Assembly (NCBI GenBank): GCA_009746045.1
Contig: RPFO01000213.1
Span: 13,899,221-13,963,220, forward strand
Source of the DNA: Mesostigma viride
Lineage: Eukaryota; Streptophyta; Mesostigmatophyceae; Mesostigmatales; Mesostigmataceae
Direction of reading: 5' to 3'
DNA length: 64,000 bases
A program made the position numbers and the translations under genes. Shown one piece after another: positions 36,261 through 48,400 of the stretch; the first letter of the stretch is position 1; every line of letters starts with the position of its first letter. The notes under the pieces were generated by a model. The model was not told where the DNA came from. It did not search any database and was given only the letters and a program-made list of their open reading frames with translations.

Positions 36261-38009
36261 CAGAGTGAGATCGTACGTTATACGCGTTATACGGTCACGG
36301 TGGAGTATAATGTATAATACGGTATAATGCGGTATAATACGGTATTATACGTTTTCGTACGGACACACTCAGAATACTCTGATTTTACACATTTTAAGAC
36401 ACCCACCATCAATCCACATGTTTTTAACACTGTTTTGGACATAATCCAAGGTTGCCCTACCCTCGGCTATACTCTATACGGTGGATATTGTGGACACGAT
36501 CGATGTATTGCATGTAATACTGAGAATGTAAACGTGCGCATGCATAATTGTGTGTATGTGTATATATGTGGCTTTATATTGGTTATGTTTACTTGGGTGC
36601 CTTCACTTTGATGCAAGTAATTATATATTTTAATATATATATGTGGCTGTGCATGCACGCAAATACTACAGTAGTATACAATTAATGCATGTAGTATGTT
36701 TGCATGGTGCGATGCTATGTGAATATACTGAGCTGCATGTGACTACAGGTGTGTGACTCGTGGTGTGCATTAATTAATTAATTAACTGAATTAATTAATT
36801 AATATTAATTAATCTCGTGTCCCCGTTGGGGAACCACGGAGGCTAAACAGGTGGGGATGTGATAAGTAACTCACATATTCTCACCTTCCATACAACAACC
36901 TTGTTTTCCAGCAGGCTGAAGAGCATGACAGGCGTCTATGAGCTCGCCAGCTCCTTGCAACGGTGATGCCGCTCCCAGGCAGCTAGGGTCCTTGACTACG
37001 CAATATAGAATGTCTACCGTGTGAAAACCTCCATACAGGAAGCGTAGCAAAGCCAGATAACTGCCCGATCAATTCTGGGTAGCTTTAGGAAGCATGGCAT
37101 ACGCAGCGTAAGGAAAACCATTGAAAGCTGCGGAAAATCTGATAGCACAACTGCAACAAGTGGAGAACAAAATAGCAAGAAAAACCCAGAAACGGCGCAA
37201 AAAGTTTCATGCCAGGTTCATTAAGAGCGCAAACAGACTGGGCGGTGACATGCGGCAAATCAACGTACCACGGCCGGCATTATTTCCTACCCAGGCGCGC
37301 AAGAAAAGCCAGCCAGCCATGGATGGATTAACCGCGGATCGCGCAGGCCTGAACGAAATCATTTTAGAAATGACAGGAAATGGCCGCAGATCGAAGATGC
37401 TTAGGTTATTTTCATGGTGTCCGTTACTAAACGGCTCTTGCTGCATCAAAATAACCCACGAATGTCGAGTTCTACCGTCGCAGGCACACATGCTAGATTA
37501 TTCATCGCGGCCAAATTGACGTTGGATGAGACCCCCGTGCAAATCTGTACCAACAAAGGCAGCGAATTTGCAAATAGTGCAGATCTTGCTATGAAACATC
37601 ATAATAGAACATCACTTTTAACCATCGGCTTAATTTTTTCGCCTGTCGCCCGCCGGATTAGCCATATTTTAACGGAACGCACGTCGCCATGGCCACCTCC
37701 GCACGGTGCGCGCACTGTGCACCACAATGTCAAAATAAGATCGCGTCGAATTGTGAAAGTTCAGACGGGTCAGTACTTATAGTAGAGATACGAAATCTGT
37801 GGCTTCAAATCGTTGCCCTGTCGTTCTGGCATCCTAGCCGCGCAAAACGTAAAAAAAACGCGGAAAACACGGCATCATACGGTATAATACGGTATTATAC
37901 GTCATTATACGCTAAAACGTATTATAACGTATGAATCATACGCTCAAAGCCAGCGTATTACGTATTATACCGTATTATACCGTATTATACGGCGTATGAT
38001 CTCACTCTG
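36261..38009. mobile_element. Non-autonomous hAT transposon with perfect 8-bp target duplication
   Basis: The ends are CAGAGTGAGATCGTACG (36261) and the complement CGTATGATCTCACTCTG (38009): 16 of 17 bp inverted. The flanks are exact GCGGACAA copies (36253-36260 and 38010-38017), and copy 1 of the host element shows the unoccupied site. CAGAG ends with 8-bp duplications define the hAT superfamily (YARNG terminus). Subterminal arrays of GTATAATACGGTATAATACG at both ends (36307-36355 and 37878-37992) look like the transposase-binding repeats known for hAT elements. No transposase ORF is present in 1749 bp. A family B retroposon is nested inside at 36768-36840. Confidence 0.9.
36768..36840 (-). 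repeat. Family B hairpin with long TTAA tail, nested in the hAT element
   Basis: TTAATTAATTAATTAACTGA, more TTAATTAAT units, then CTCGTGTCCCCGTTGGGGAA and CCACGG. Read on the minus strand: hairpin CGTG-CCCC-AAC-GGGG-CACG followed by about 45 bp of TTAA-type tail, the longest in the window. Confidence 0.65.
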
Positions 38010-38438
38010 GCGGACAAGATAACGGCAGGCTCGGGCTACCATGGTCCGGATTCTCCCGATTTCTGGCATGCGCTGGTTGTCTCCTTGATGTTTGTAGCGT
38101 GCAGTAGTCATGTCGATCTGGACCAATCAACTGAACTTGGGACACTCTTGCAAGCACGGAATTCGTGCAATGTGTCGTGCATGTGCCAATAAACTTGTGA
38201 GATATGTAGTGTCGACCTTCGCATACAAGTGTATCAAGGAGACCTTCACATATGTTCATGCATGACAGTTTTGTATCCGTGATGGATACTCATCTGTCGC
38301 ATTTTAAGTGAGGCAACTGGATCTAGATGAGTTGTCCATCGTGTCCGACGTACACGATGGCCACTAGCTAGCCTGTCGGTCGGTCGGTCGCAATGCGGCT
38401 ATCGTGAGTGATAGGGGATACCCAAGCGATGGATTTAT

Positions 38439-38459
38439 CAAGGAGACAACCAGATAGAG
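38439..38459 (-). mobile_element. 21-bp retroposon micro-insertion with 11-bp target duplication
   Basis: The insert starts CAAGGAGACAACCAGATAGA and is bracketed by perfect GATGGATTTAT (38428-38438 and 38460-38470). The first 15 nt match the Penelope-like 3' terminus (reverse complement); the last six (GATAGAG) do not and may be non-templated bases at the 5' junction. Confidence 0.8.
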
Positions 38460-38479
38460 GATGGATTTATTCCCGTGGT

Positions 38480-38679
38480 TTGCACACGTGGGAAGCATGC
38501 TAGACAAAACCCCTAGGGTCGCGGGCACCATAGATATAGAGTAGGGTTGTTTTGTAGATAGATTAGACCAGTAGGATTGGGTGTACCCATCCATCCATCC
38601 ATCCATCCATCCATCGGGGTTATTAATAATCATTAATGCCCCGTGACTCGATCCCCAACGGGAGCACGAGTTTAATTAA
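38480..38679 (+). mobile_element. Family B retroposon, 200 bp, with 13-bp target duplication
   Basis: TTATTCCCGTGGT occurs at 38467-38479 and 38680-38692. The element between them ends with CCGTGACTCGATCCCCAACG GGAGCACGAG and the tail TTTAATTAA. It contains a (CCAT)8 run at 38584-38614. Its left duplication overlaps the duplication of the 21-bp micro-insertion, so the two insertions are successive at almost the same spot. Confidence 0.85.
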
Positions 38680-38692
38680 TTATTCCCGTGGT

Positions 38693-39612
38693 CGACCTGC
38701 CGAGCATCTACTTTATTATTTTAAAGCCGTGTAAGGCCATCCCCGACTATTGGGAGCACTACCCCGAGTACACGACCAATCCAAAAGGAGGAACGGACCG
38801 ACGGGCCAATCCATGCGAGGCGCCAAGGAGGCGCCTCTCAGCGGCCTCCTCTCCGGAGTGCAGCGAAGAAGGAGCACGCTACTATTCCCTCCGGAGCGCA
38901 ACGAAGGAGCGCGTTACTCTGAACTCCAGTAAGCGTTGGCCCGAAACATACGGTTGGGGCACCGCGGGAGTAGCAGCAAGTAAATGGGCGCCGGGTGGCA
39001 CGCCGGGCAAGGCAAACCTTCGGGGCGGGTCGCCGCGGGGGGCCGGATGGCGGGCGCCGGGGACTGCGGGACTGCGGGACTGCGGAAGCGGTGCGGCGGC
39101 CTAACGAGTGGCATACCTGGCGGGCCAGCGGGCGGGTCTGCAGGCCACATGCAATTCACCAGCGGGCGGAGCCAGCAGGCGGGGCCGCCGGGGGTGGCCG
39201 CGGGCGGGCCCACGGGTGCGCCAGCACTTAGCACGGCGGGCCATCGACCTGACGGCGGAGCCAGCGGGCGGGCCAGCCCGGCGCTAAGGGAGGGCCGCAC
39301 GCGGGCGACCGGACCTATTATAGTGGGCTGGGCGGAGCCAACAAGCGGGTCACACTAGTTCTATATCTATGGCTTATTTCTAACGACAATGAACTCACTA
39401 CCGACAGCCGACTCGATTACATTGGTTTGTCCCGAGTGATCGACTGCACTTCAGTGCCGTGGCGGCGCCCGGCTGGACAGACAAAATTTCTTAAAGCTGA
39501 TGAAAGATTTTCATATTACTTTACAGTGTTGCAAAAATGTTTGCACCTGTCAACCAGTCCTTAGGTCGTTCTGACTCGAAGCTGTGCGAGGCCGCGCCCA
39601 ATAAAGGTTGCC
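38693..39612. other. G+C-rich non-coding stretch
   Basis: 38980-39330 is dominated by GGGCGGG/GCGGGCC units with small tandem repeats (GACTGCGG three times at about 39060). The 138-residue ORF at 38688-39104 begins in B-element flank and ends in this low-complexity tract; I recognise no family in it and do not call it a gene. Confidence 0.45.
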
Positions 39613-39625
39613 CTATCTTCCTCCT

Positions 39626-39962
39626 CCACAGCAGTTGTTGGCCGACCTCGTGGTCCCAGCCCAGCAGCTTGAACACCGCATTTCCTCCCTCTCTCTTGCT
39701 TGGACTGCTATGCAGAACAAGAAGAGTTGGCAGACCATTGTCCGGCCCATGTGGGCAAGCCCCCCCCCCCCCAATGAGAGGAAGGGGCGCTTAGCTTGCG
39801 GAGTGTGCTGAGTGGAGTAGTTAGGATTTTCCGGCTAGATGATTAGCTTAGAGCTAGCTTAGTTAGGTTTTGCGGCTTCGCTCACCTCCATCCATCAAGC
39901 AAGGGAATACGTGCTACATGATCTCCCCACGGAGTCATGTTATAATTGAATTTAATTTAAAT
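39626..39962 (+). mobile_element. Family C retroposon, about 337 bp, with 12-bp target duplication
   Basis: TATCTTCCTCCT lies at 39614-39625 and 39963-39974. The interior first reads an open frame (QQLLADLVVPAQQLEHRISS ... KKSWQTIVRPMW, stop at 39809) that could be the end of a retroelement ORF, then a 3' region ending with GTGCTACATGATCTCCCCAC GGAGTCATG and the tail ATTGAATTTAATTTAAAT. The stem is CATGA-CTCC-CCAC-GGAG-TCATG. Confidence 0.65.
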
Positions 39963-39974
39963 TATCTTCCTCCT

Positions 39975-41160
39975 GCCAACCGGGCCACCGGCCGGCCGCT
40001 CCCGGTTCGGGAGACGGCCGGCATGCCCGTAGTCAGTTGCTACGCCGCGCAAGTCCGGTCAATAGGTACCGGTAGTCATAACCTGGGTGGCGGACGGCAG
40101 CATCGGGGCATTCTTTCATGGCCATTCGCCTACCTCAGTGAGGGCAGTCATTACCTAGTATTTACGCGTAAAATAATTGCCCTTCATTCTTGCCAATATT
40201 GACACGACCCATGGCGTGGGAGATGACATGCCTAAACTGCGCACAATGAGGCATCGATCGTATGCCACAGAAAAGTTCTCACGATCGGCAAGCTTCCCAG
40301 CCAAGCAAGAAGAGCCACGCAGCTAGCCCTGGCTGTCCGCCGTTTTGCGTTTATTACCCATCTCTAATTAGATATAATTGCCGTCATGCTTTCAGGCTTA
40401 CAAGTTACAATAAGTCTCTCTCGCTTCCGTAATGATAAGCGAAGAGCCACGGTCTTATGGCAGTTTAATATGTCATCCTCTTTGATTCACATCCCAGTGC
40501 TGTAAGGGGCAAGGCACGAAATTGAATGCCAAGCATGAGTGCCTAGCCGCGACGTTCGGAAATGGAGAGCGTGTTCGAGATTCCAGGTGAATTATCGGCA
40601 TTTCGCCTCCGTGAAATCTCTATGCGTGTAGTAGAGGGACATTTGCGCACCAGCGCTTGGCGAAACGGTGGTTACCGTTGACAATCTATTATTTGTACGG
40701 GTATTTGCGGCACGCGTATTCGTGTACATGGTTATGCATTGTCCACGTCCCTTGTTTCCCTTTTCTACGCCTTTTACTGGCAATTACAAGATAAAGGCGG
40801 GACTATTGCGCGGTGGCGCCGCTAATTTTATAAGCCTCCTCCCTTGCTCCACCCTTGCAATACCCCATCCTCTTTTCCCCCTTGCTTGATGACCTACGTA
40901 CTAACATTTACATATGAATGGTTGGACGGTGACCTATGCATGGTGATGCTGCCTCAACCATCAAATCTGCACGGTGCCCTAGTCTCAGGTAAACGTGGCG
41001 CCCTAACCTGGAGTCAGTAGGATGCCCTAGTTTCTGTAATTATACTATTTGATGCCTCAACCTCAGCACACTTACTGCACCCGGAGGCCGGTTTCGCGAC
41101 TGCGCGCTAGTCGTCTTTCTAGTCGTCCAATGGTGATGCCCTGGTTTCAGGCTCCCCTGG
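39975..41160. other. 5' flank of the WASH-like gene
   Basis: There is no coding sequence that I can support. The promoter of the gene starting at 41161 should lie here; there is no obvious TATA box within 150 bp of the ATG. Confidence 0.35.
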
Positions 41161-42373
41161 ATGCCCTTATCTTTCGCTGCACCTGTGGGCCACGTTGCGC
41201 GGCCACCAGTCGTCTTCCAGGGTCTGCGGCCAGGGGAGACCTACTTCCAGCTGCTCCAGTCCCTGAGCACCCTGGACACGGTCTGCGACGCCGTGCTCTC
41301 CCGCATAAATGAGGGGGTGCGTGCCAAAGCAAGACAGGGAGTAACCCCTTTCCCTTTCCATGTGCCCCCCGATAAAGCACTTTGCTGTAGCAGGGGCAAG
41401 CGCTTGGCTTGTCCGGGATACATGTACCTGCCATGTGCGAGCCTGGGAGTGGTCCACCCCCCTGTATGCCCATCCTTGCTGTGGCTGCCAGTTCCTTACG
41501 AAGCAACCGTGAGATCAAGTAAATAAATACATATATATGTAAATATGTAACCTGTCGTTCAAGCATATAAACCGTGGGAGTAGAGGCATGGGGCCGCCAG
41601 CTCTACAGCCCCGAGCACCGTCCTGATGCACCATCACACCCATTCATTTTTCAAGCTAAAGTGCTAAAGTAACCACACATACACACACAAACTGCTCTTA
41701 GGTGCCATCCATGCCCCATCCCCTATGTCCCATTCCCATTATACACTATACTATAGTGACCAGACACCCATGCTACCTCCTCTGCGGCCACATGGTTAGT
41801 GCCCATGGAACGCGGCACCTGCGGGCCGCCTGGCTGCCCAAGCCAGGGTCCCCCGCTCGCAGCTGGAAAGGATCAAGCCTCACGACGCTATCTATTTGCG
41901 GCGTGTGGGATGGCCTGTTGCCGTGAATGCCTCCCCCATCCAGGTCTTCTGCCCCCTCAATAGCCCCTGCTTATAGTTTCGGTACACCTGTAGTTTCCGT
42001 TAGGGGCGTGGGGCAGGAGATCCTAATACCCCACGCCCTTTATGCCCACCGCCTAGTTGTGCCTGTATGTTGTGCCTGTATGTTGTGCCTTTATCTTGTG
42101 CCGAACGTTTGTTTGTTTGTTTTTGCTTTTCCCTGTCTTCCCATGGCCCTGCATGGAAGCATCGCTGGCCCCCTTCCGCGCTGTCTAACTCCTCCCCTTG
42201 CGTGGCGGTCACCCTGTGCGTCACACCGCCCCCCTGCGTGCCGGGGTGTCCCTGGCCACGGGCTCCGTGGGACACCCTGGAGCAGGTGCAGGAGCGCCAG
42301 CTGGTGCTGCGCAGCATCTCCCAGCGCCTGCAGCATGTGCAGGTGGGCGCCTATTACACACTGCGGGCGGGGG

Positions 42374-42404
<31 letters not shown>

Positions 42405-45400
42405 AGGGGTATTCCTCCAAAGGGGTTGTATTCCACGGTTCCAGCGCGGGTGTATTATTTTGGCGTGAGGATCCAAATAATCCCCTATATGGACCTCGCA
42501 CAAGGTGTGAGGAGACAAATATGGAGAGTTTTAGGAGGCTGTTGTAGCGCATGGTGTGTTTTTTTTTAATGTGATATGGTGGGCTGGATTATCATGGTGG
42601 GCTGGATCATCGTGGTGGGCTGGATTATCATGGTGGGCTGGCTTGTCATGGTGGGCTGGCTCAGCGTTCCAGCCAGCTAAGGTGCTTTATACAACGAGGG
42701 GACCTTTTTGGTGTTCATGCACTTCGATTAGTAACACGCAAGCGAATGTTTGTTTTTCTTACAAACCGACATGCGCGCGTGGTGCCCTCTGTGTGGTTTG
42801 CCGTTTGTGCCTGAGGTCTGTCATGGTCAACGTCCAACCACGGTCCACTGTAACTAAGTGTCGTGCCCCCCTATTGATCTGCGGTCACCTGTGACTAAGT
42901 ACCATGCCCCCCTATTTATCTACGTTCCAATGTAACTAGGTGCAATGCCCCCCTATTTATCTACGGTCTTCTGTAACTAAGTGCCATGCCCCCCTATTTA
43001 TCTAGGGTCTTCTGTAACTAAGTGCCATGCCCCCCTATTTGTTTACGGTCCACCATAACTAAATGCCGTGCCCCCCAGGCGGCCATCAGCACCCTGGAGG
43101 GCTCCACTAAGGCAGTCGTGATCCATTCGCCCGCGCAGTACCCCCTCCCAGCGGCCAAAGAGACGGACTACGTGCCCCTGTTTGCGGGGGAGAGGCCGGC
43201 GTCCTCGGGCGCGGTGCCGCGGCGTTTTCTGGAAGGAGAGCCGTACCGGCTGGACTTTGCGGACAAGGCGCGTTTCTTCTCCTTTTCGTGCTTGTGGTCG
43301 TGTGCGCGTTTCCTTGTTGTGGTTGTGTTGTTGTGTTAATGTGTTTCCATGGTTGTGGGCGTGGGCGTGACGTCTTCTTGGGTTGGTGATCGTGCCCTTC
43401 CCTTTTCTTGCTTGTGGGGTGTGTTCCGTTCATTCATGGTCGTGGTGGGTGGTGTGGCAGTGGGAGCTTCTTCTCCGTTCCTTAGGGCAGAGGGATAGGG
43501 TTGGGCAGATAGGGCAGGCGTTAAGAGTCTTGCGAGCAAATCATTCATCAGGCTCCCGCCACCTGGCATGCTGTTTCGGGACTCAACCAGCCCACGTGGT
43601 GCGAAACCTACAAAACATTACTCTCGTCTGGTACGGTAAACTTAGGCCACACTCGTGCTAGAGTGATTCTTGTTTGTCAGCGATAGCATGTCATGCCAAA
43701 AGGATCGGAATAGTTCTTGTGCTTCTGGTTGAGATCTAAAGGCCAACGACCACCATCCGGTTGGGAAAATGCCAGCCAGAAAATGCTTATGCCCCAAGAG
43801 GAGGAGCCTTTCCCCCAGCACATCATATCGGTTCTTTACCTTTTGTTCTGCTGCTGAGGTGCGGCATACTGGAACCAGCCACCCTTTGATCTCCCAAACC
43901 CCTTCCATCGCCCTTTTCTACCCCCCCTCCCCCCCCTCCGTCCTTATCATTAGCCTTCCTGGGTCCCCCTCCTCTCCCCTTCCACCCTCGTCCCCGTCGC
44001 GCTCTGATATTTCCCCGTCCCATATCTTTCTTAGGTTGTATGACCCCTCTACCTCCTTCCTTTCCCTTCCAGCCCCCTCTCACGACGCTCGGCCTCGAGC
44101 TCTTTCACTGCACTCTCCTTTAGTGCTCGACCTCGATCTCATCGTACTAAGCCACTATAGGAGAATACACTTTGTTACATCACCGTTCTCGCGCACGTTC
44201 AAGATACCCCCCTCGGTAGCTAATGCTTGCATATGCTGGCATCCCTCTGTGTTTTTATCCCAAACCTGTGCTGGCATCCCCCGTTCTGTGCTTGCTGGCA
44301 TACCTTTCTGTGCTTGTATTCCCCTCCCCCCCCCCCTGCAGGGTGGCTACCAACCTGACGACGCGTTTGTGGCACGCCAGCTGTTCGTGTTCTACTCGGG
44401 CGCGCTGCAGGACGCGCCCGGCGCGTGCTTGAGACAGGTGAGCGCTGCTTCAGCGCCAGCTGTCACGCTGCTCCAGGGAGCACACCGGGTATCCCATTCT
44501 CCCAGTGAGCGTGCAAGCTGGACACGTTGCCCCCACCCCTGCGAGGCATCCACATGCTGCTGGCATCTGTCCCGGTCACCGCTGCCTGGTCAATGATAGG
44601 AGCGCGGTACTTATCTCCTGGCATCCATCACGTAGCCTATGGATCTATTATATTTATAAGCCTATGGTCCTATCAGCATATAAGTAGCCTAGGATGTATT
44701 AAAAGCCATATGCCCCTTCTCAGGGATATGTGCTACATTGACTCCCAACGGAGTGATGTTGATACTTAATTAATTATGGTCCTATCACATTTGTAAGCCT
44801 ATGGTACATAGCACCACCGCGTGAGGATCCCAACTGCTCGATCAAGCGCAACCAATCAGTAAAAGTTCCAGTTTTATAGGCTGGCGTTTGTCAACGCGGG
44901 GTCGTTGTTTCCCTCATGGGTGGGCGCGGTGCATCACCACCTGTTCATGATGGATGGGTACATGCGCGCGCATGTGGTCACTCTATGTCCATCTTTCTTG
45001 GTCTGCCAACGGTGACTTGTATTTCTTACTTCACCTCGATGAATGCCTGTTTCATCCCTCCATTCGCCACAATGGCTGGCAGGCGCCGGCAGGTCTCGGC
45101 AAGCTGCCACGTGGCGCCACCTCGGTGGCCGACATCTCCCTCTTCAACGGACGCTCGTACCCGTACCTACGGTGAGGCAGCCAGCCTGCGGGGCTGATTC
45201 ATATCTAGGCCGCCAGGGCACGAGTTGGGGCCGCAGGTCAGGGCGTTCAAGGAGCCGCCATGAGGGCCCTTGAGGAAGAAGTTAGGGGTTCAAGGTGGGC
45301 ATTAGGGCTTTGATGCCGTAGCGCAATAAGGACCGTCCTGAGGCTAAAGCATTAGGTGGGCATTAGGGCTTTGACGCTGTAGCGCAATAAGGACCGTCCT

Positions 45401-48400
45401 GAGGCTAAAGCATTAAGTGGGCATTAGGGCTTTGATGCCGTAGCGCAATAAGGACGGTCCTGAGGCTAAAGCATTAGGTGGGCATTAGGGCTTTGACGCC
45501 GTAGCGCAATAAGGACCGTCCTGAGGCTAAAGCATTAGGTGGGCATTAGGGCTTTGACGCCGTAGCGCAATAAGGAGGGTCCTGAGGCCAAAGCATTAGG
45601 TGGGCATTAGGGCTTTGATGCCGTAGCGCAATAAGGACGGTCCTGAGGCCAAAGCATTAGGTGGGCATTCGGGCTTTGATGCCGTAGCGCAATAAGGACG
45701 GTCCTGAGGCTCAAGCAGCCGCTAGGGCTTGAAGGAGGGCTGCGAGGTCAACATGAAGGGATTGCGGCAGCTGCTTGGGCGTTGAGGCAGCCGTTAGGGC
45801 ACACGTTGGCGAGGCCAACGCAGATTGGGGTTGGAGGCAGCACCAATCGTAGTGGTAGTTAGTGAGGGTGACAGCTTCAAGCGGCAGAGCAGTTGGAACC
45901 ACTAATCGGCAATTGAACTGGCTGTTGGCATGAGCCTCCTCTCCCTCATCCTCTCCCTCATCCTCTCCGGACACTCTATCCTGTCCCTCCTCTACATGCC
46001 CCGTCCTCATTTAGGGGCAAGTGTTAACCCCAAACAGTCTGCAACTGCTGGTTATATCTATACGGACATTCAAGTTGGCTCGTCAACGCGGTATCTCTGT
46101 GAACGCTGCTGTACAGTGCGCAAACATGGATGCCGCTCTATGGTTGTGTACATGCAACGTGGATGTTGCTGTATACATGTGTGCAACATATATACATGAG
46201 TATGCTACGCTATAAAAGCGCATGCCATCAGGTACGAGTAGGAACGCGAGCAGGAACAATAACCCCATTCCCTGATGATACATTGTAAAGTCTGCATCTT
46301 AAACCCGAAACCCTAAACAGGTACGAGCAGGAAGACAACCTCTCAGCGCTCTACGCGCCCACCAGGAGAACCCCCAGCTCTCATCCTGGTCATCCCGACC
46401 CCCATAACCCACGGCAGCAGGCGGGGCAAGTGTCAGCAGTAAGAGCGGACGTGTATGCCAGCAGCAACCGCGCGGGGGGGGGCTCGGTGGGAGGAGATGA
46501 CCAGTTTGCGTTTGTGCCGGGTGCCAGTGCAGCGCCATCGCTCCAGGTCCCAAGCACCCTGCCCAACCTGGGCATGGTGGCTGATGTCAGCTGGACAGGT
46601 GGGCGTGGCGGCGTGGTTAGGTCTGTTTGTTGTGCTGCTGGCTGCATGTGGTCACGGACAGGTGCGTGACGTGGTAGGGTGACCGAAGGGTGCATGGTGG
46701 AGAATGTCAGTGGTGGCGTGGTTGGGTCTGTTTGTTGTGCTGCTAGCTGCATGTGGTCATGGACAGGGGCGTGGCGCGGTAGGGTGACCGAAGGGTGCGT
46801 GGTGGCGGATGTCAGTGGTGGCGTGGTTGGGTCTGTTTGTTGTGCTGCTAGCTGCATGTGGTCATGGACAGGGGCGTGGCGTGGTAGGGTGACCGAAGGG
46901 TGTGTGGTGGCGGATGTCAGCTGGACAGATGGGCGTGGTGCGGTGTGGCATGGTCTTGTTGTTCTGCTACCCGCTGTAAGCATGGTCGTGATCATGGACA
47001 GGTGGGCATGGGGTGGCCTTGCTGTGTGTTTTGTGCGGTTTGTGTGGGTTGTGTGAGCTGCGTGTGTTCTTTTGCTGCACTGGTGGTGTACCCTTGCTGC
47101 ACTGGTGCGATATGCTGGTGGCGACCAACCGGCCTCATGTTGCTGGAGGTCAGCAGGTCCGGTGAGGTGTGGTATGAGAAGCTATGATCGCATCCCTGTG
47201 GACCGCAAATGGAATTGAAACTAAGTGTATTGGGAGTGGCCGGACTGCCTGCCATGAACACACTCGTGGTCACTTTGCTATGCTGTGGTCACTATGCCAT
47301 GCTGTACCTCTCTATACTCCTTCTATAGTGACCCCCTTGTGGTGGGAGACTGCATCATTCCACCCACACTCTATAAACCCTGCAGCGGTGCACCTGCCTC
47401 GTGGTTGCATGCGCTGTTTTGGCGAATGCCAGCTCTGCCATTCTGTCCTTAATCCCGCTCCCCCTCATGGAAGCTGACGCTGTTGTATGCGCCCTGTACG
47501 TGCATTGTGTGTGCCTTGTGTCGGATGCGATTCCCATTCGTCTGTGCCGGATGCCTCACGGCGGATGCATCTCATTCGTCTGTGCCGGATGCCAGCATCA
47601 CCAAAGTGGGCCACGGATGACGGTGCTGCTCCCCCCGCCACCAACCGTCCGGACCACGGCGGGACTGCCGGGGCGGGCCAACGGATGCCAGCAGAGGACT
47701 TGGACTTGGATGTATCGGCCGGTTCCATCACGTCAGCGCCGCGTCGGGCAGCAGGGTCGTTATCGGAAGAAAGTATCCCGAGGGGGGATTGTGGTGGGTC
47801 CGTCCGAGGCAGCAGCGCGGGGGGGGAGGCGGGGTGCCCGCAGCAGTCGGCACGTCAGACCGATGTTTTGCCTTCCCAGGCATCAGGTGGGTGCTGCCAC
47901 AGTTTACTATCTTTTACAACTGCATAACATTTTCCACGACAAGATAGGAAGCGTTGCGAGAGTAGGTAGCTCTTGCTGCAATTGGGTGGGTGCGCTTACA
48001 AGAACACTATCGTTTCCACGGCAAAAATTATGATAATAATCGTTAAGGGTAAGTATCTCTTGCTGCAATCTGGTGGGCATCTTCTTCCCAGGCATCCGGT
48101 GGGTGATTCCTTCCACAATCCGTGTCGTTACATATTATGGGCGGGCATCCGGTGGGTGATTCCAACGACCTGGTCGATGCACTCTTATATGAATTCATCT
48201 TCTAATTAAGAGTGCTTGCAACGACCTGGTCCTGGCGTCTACACGATGGCATGTCTATGTGCGTTCTTTCCCCAGTTGGAGACGCAGGGCCGAGCGCTGG
48301 AGGCCACATCGGTGGGCACGATGCCGGTCGGGAGGCGCTGCTGGCGTCGATACGGGCACCAGGGCTGACCCTGCGCAAGGTGACTGGGATGGGGGTTGCC

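Larger units (their letters stand above)
35577..38087 (+). mobile_element. Penelope-like retroelement copy 2, interrupted by a hAT transposon
   Basis: 35577-36260 plus 38018-38087 are collinear with copy 1 (34345-35194) in the opposite orientation, so the two form a large imperfect inverted repeat. The plus strand reads the same reverse transcriptase end (VDFITTLVELLHCLLVKDYD, FLQRHPHLFG) and the same 3' terminus GGTTGTCTCCTTG at 38075-38087. Copy 2 lacks about 100 bp at its 5' end. The divergence between copies (several per cent) shows independent insertions rather than a recent inversion. 36261-38017 is later inserted DNA. Confidence 0.75.

Noticed and set aside
13859-38470. Helitron ends (TC start, CTRR hairpin end)
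   Set aside because: The ATCAAGG and hairpin-CTAATT pieces superficially fit, but the inserts have 9-14 bp target duplications, which Helitrons do not make.
38688-39104. 138-codon ORF as a gene
   Set aside because: It begins at the end of a retroposon, runs into G+C-rich repeats and resembles no family known to me.
44916-45082. Open frame around FVNAGSLFPSWVGAVHHHLF and NGDLYFLLHLDECLFHPS as extra WASH exons
   Set aside because: It is open and almost peptide-like, but joining it would break the phase-0 link between exons 4 and 5, and the sequence has no match to WASH.
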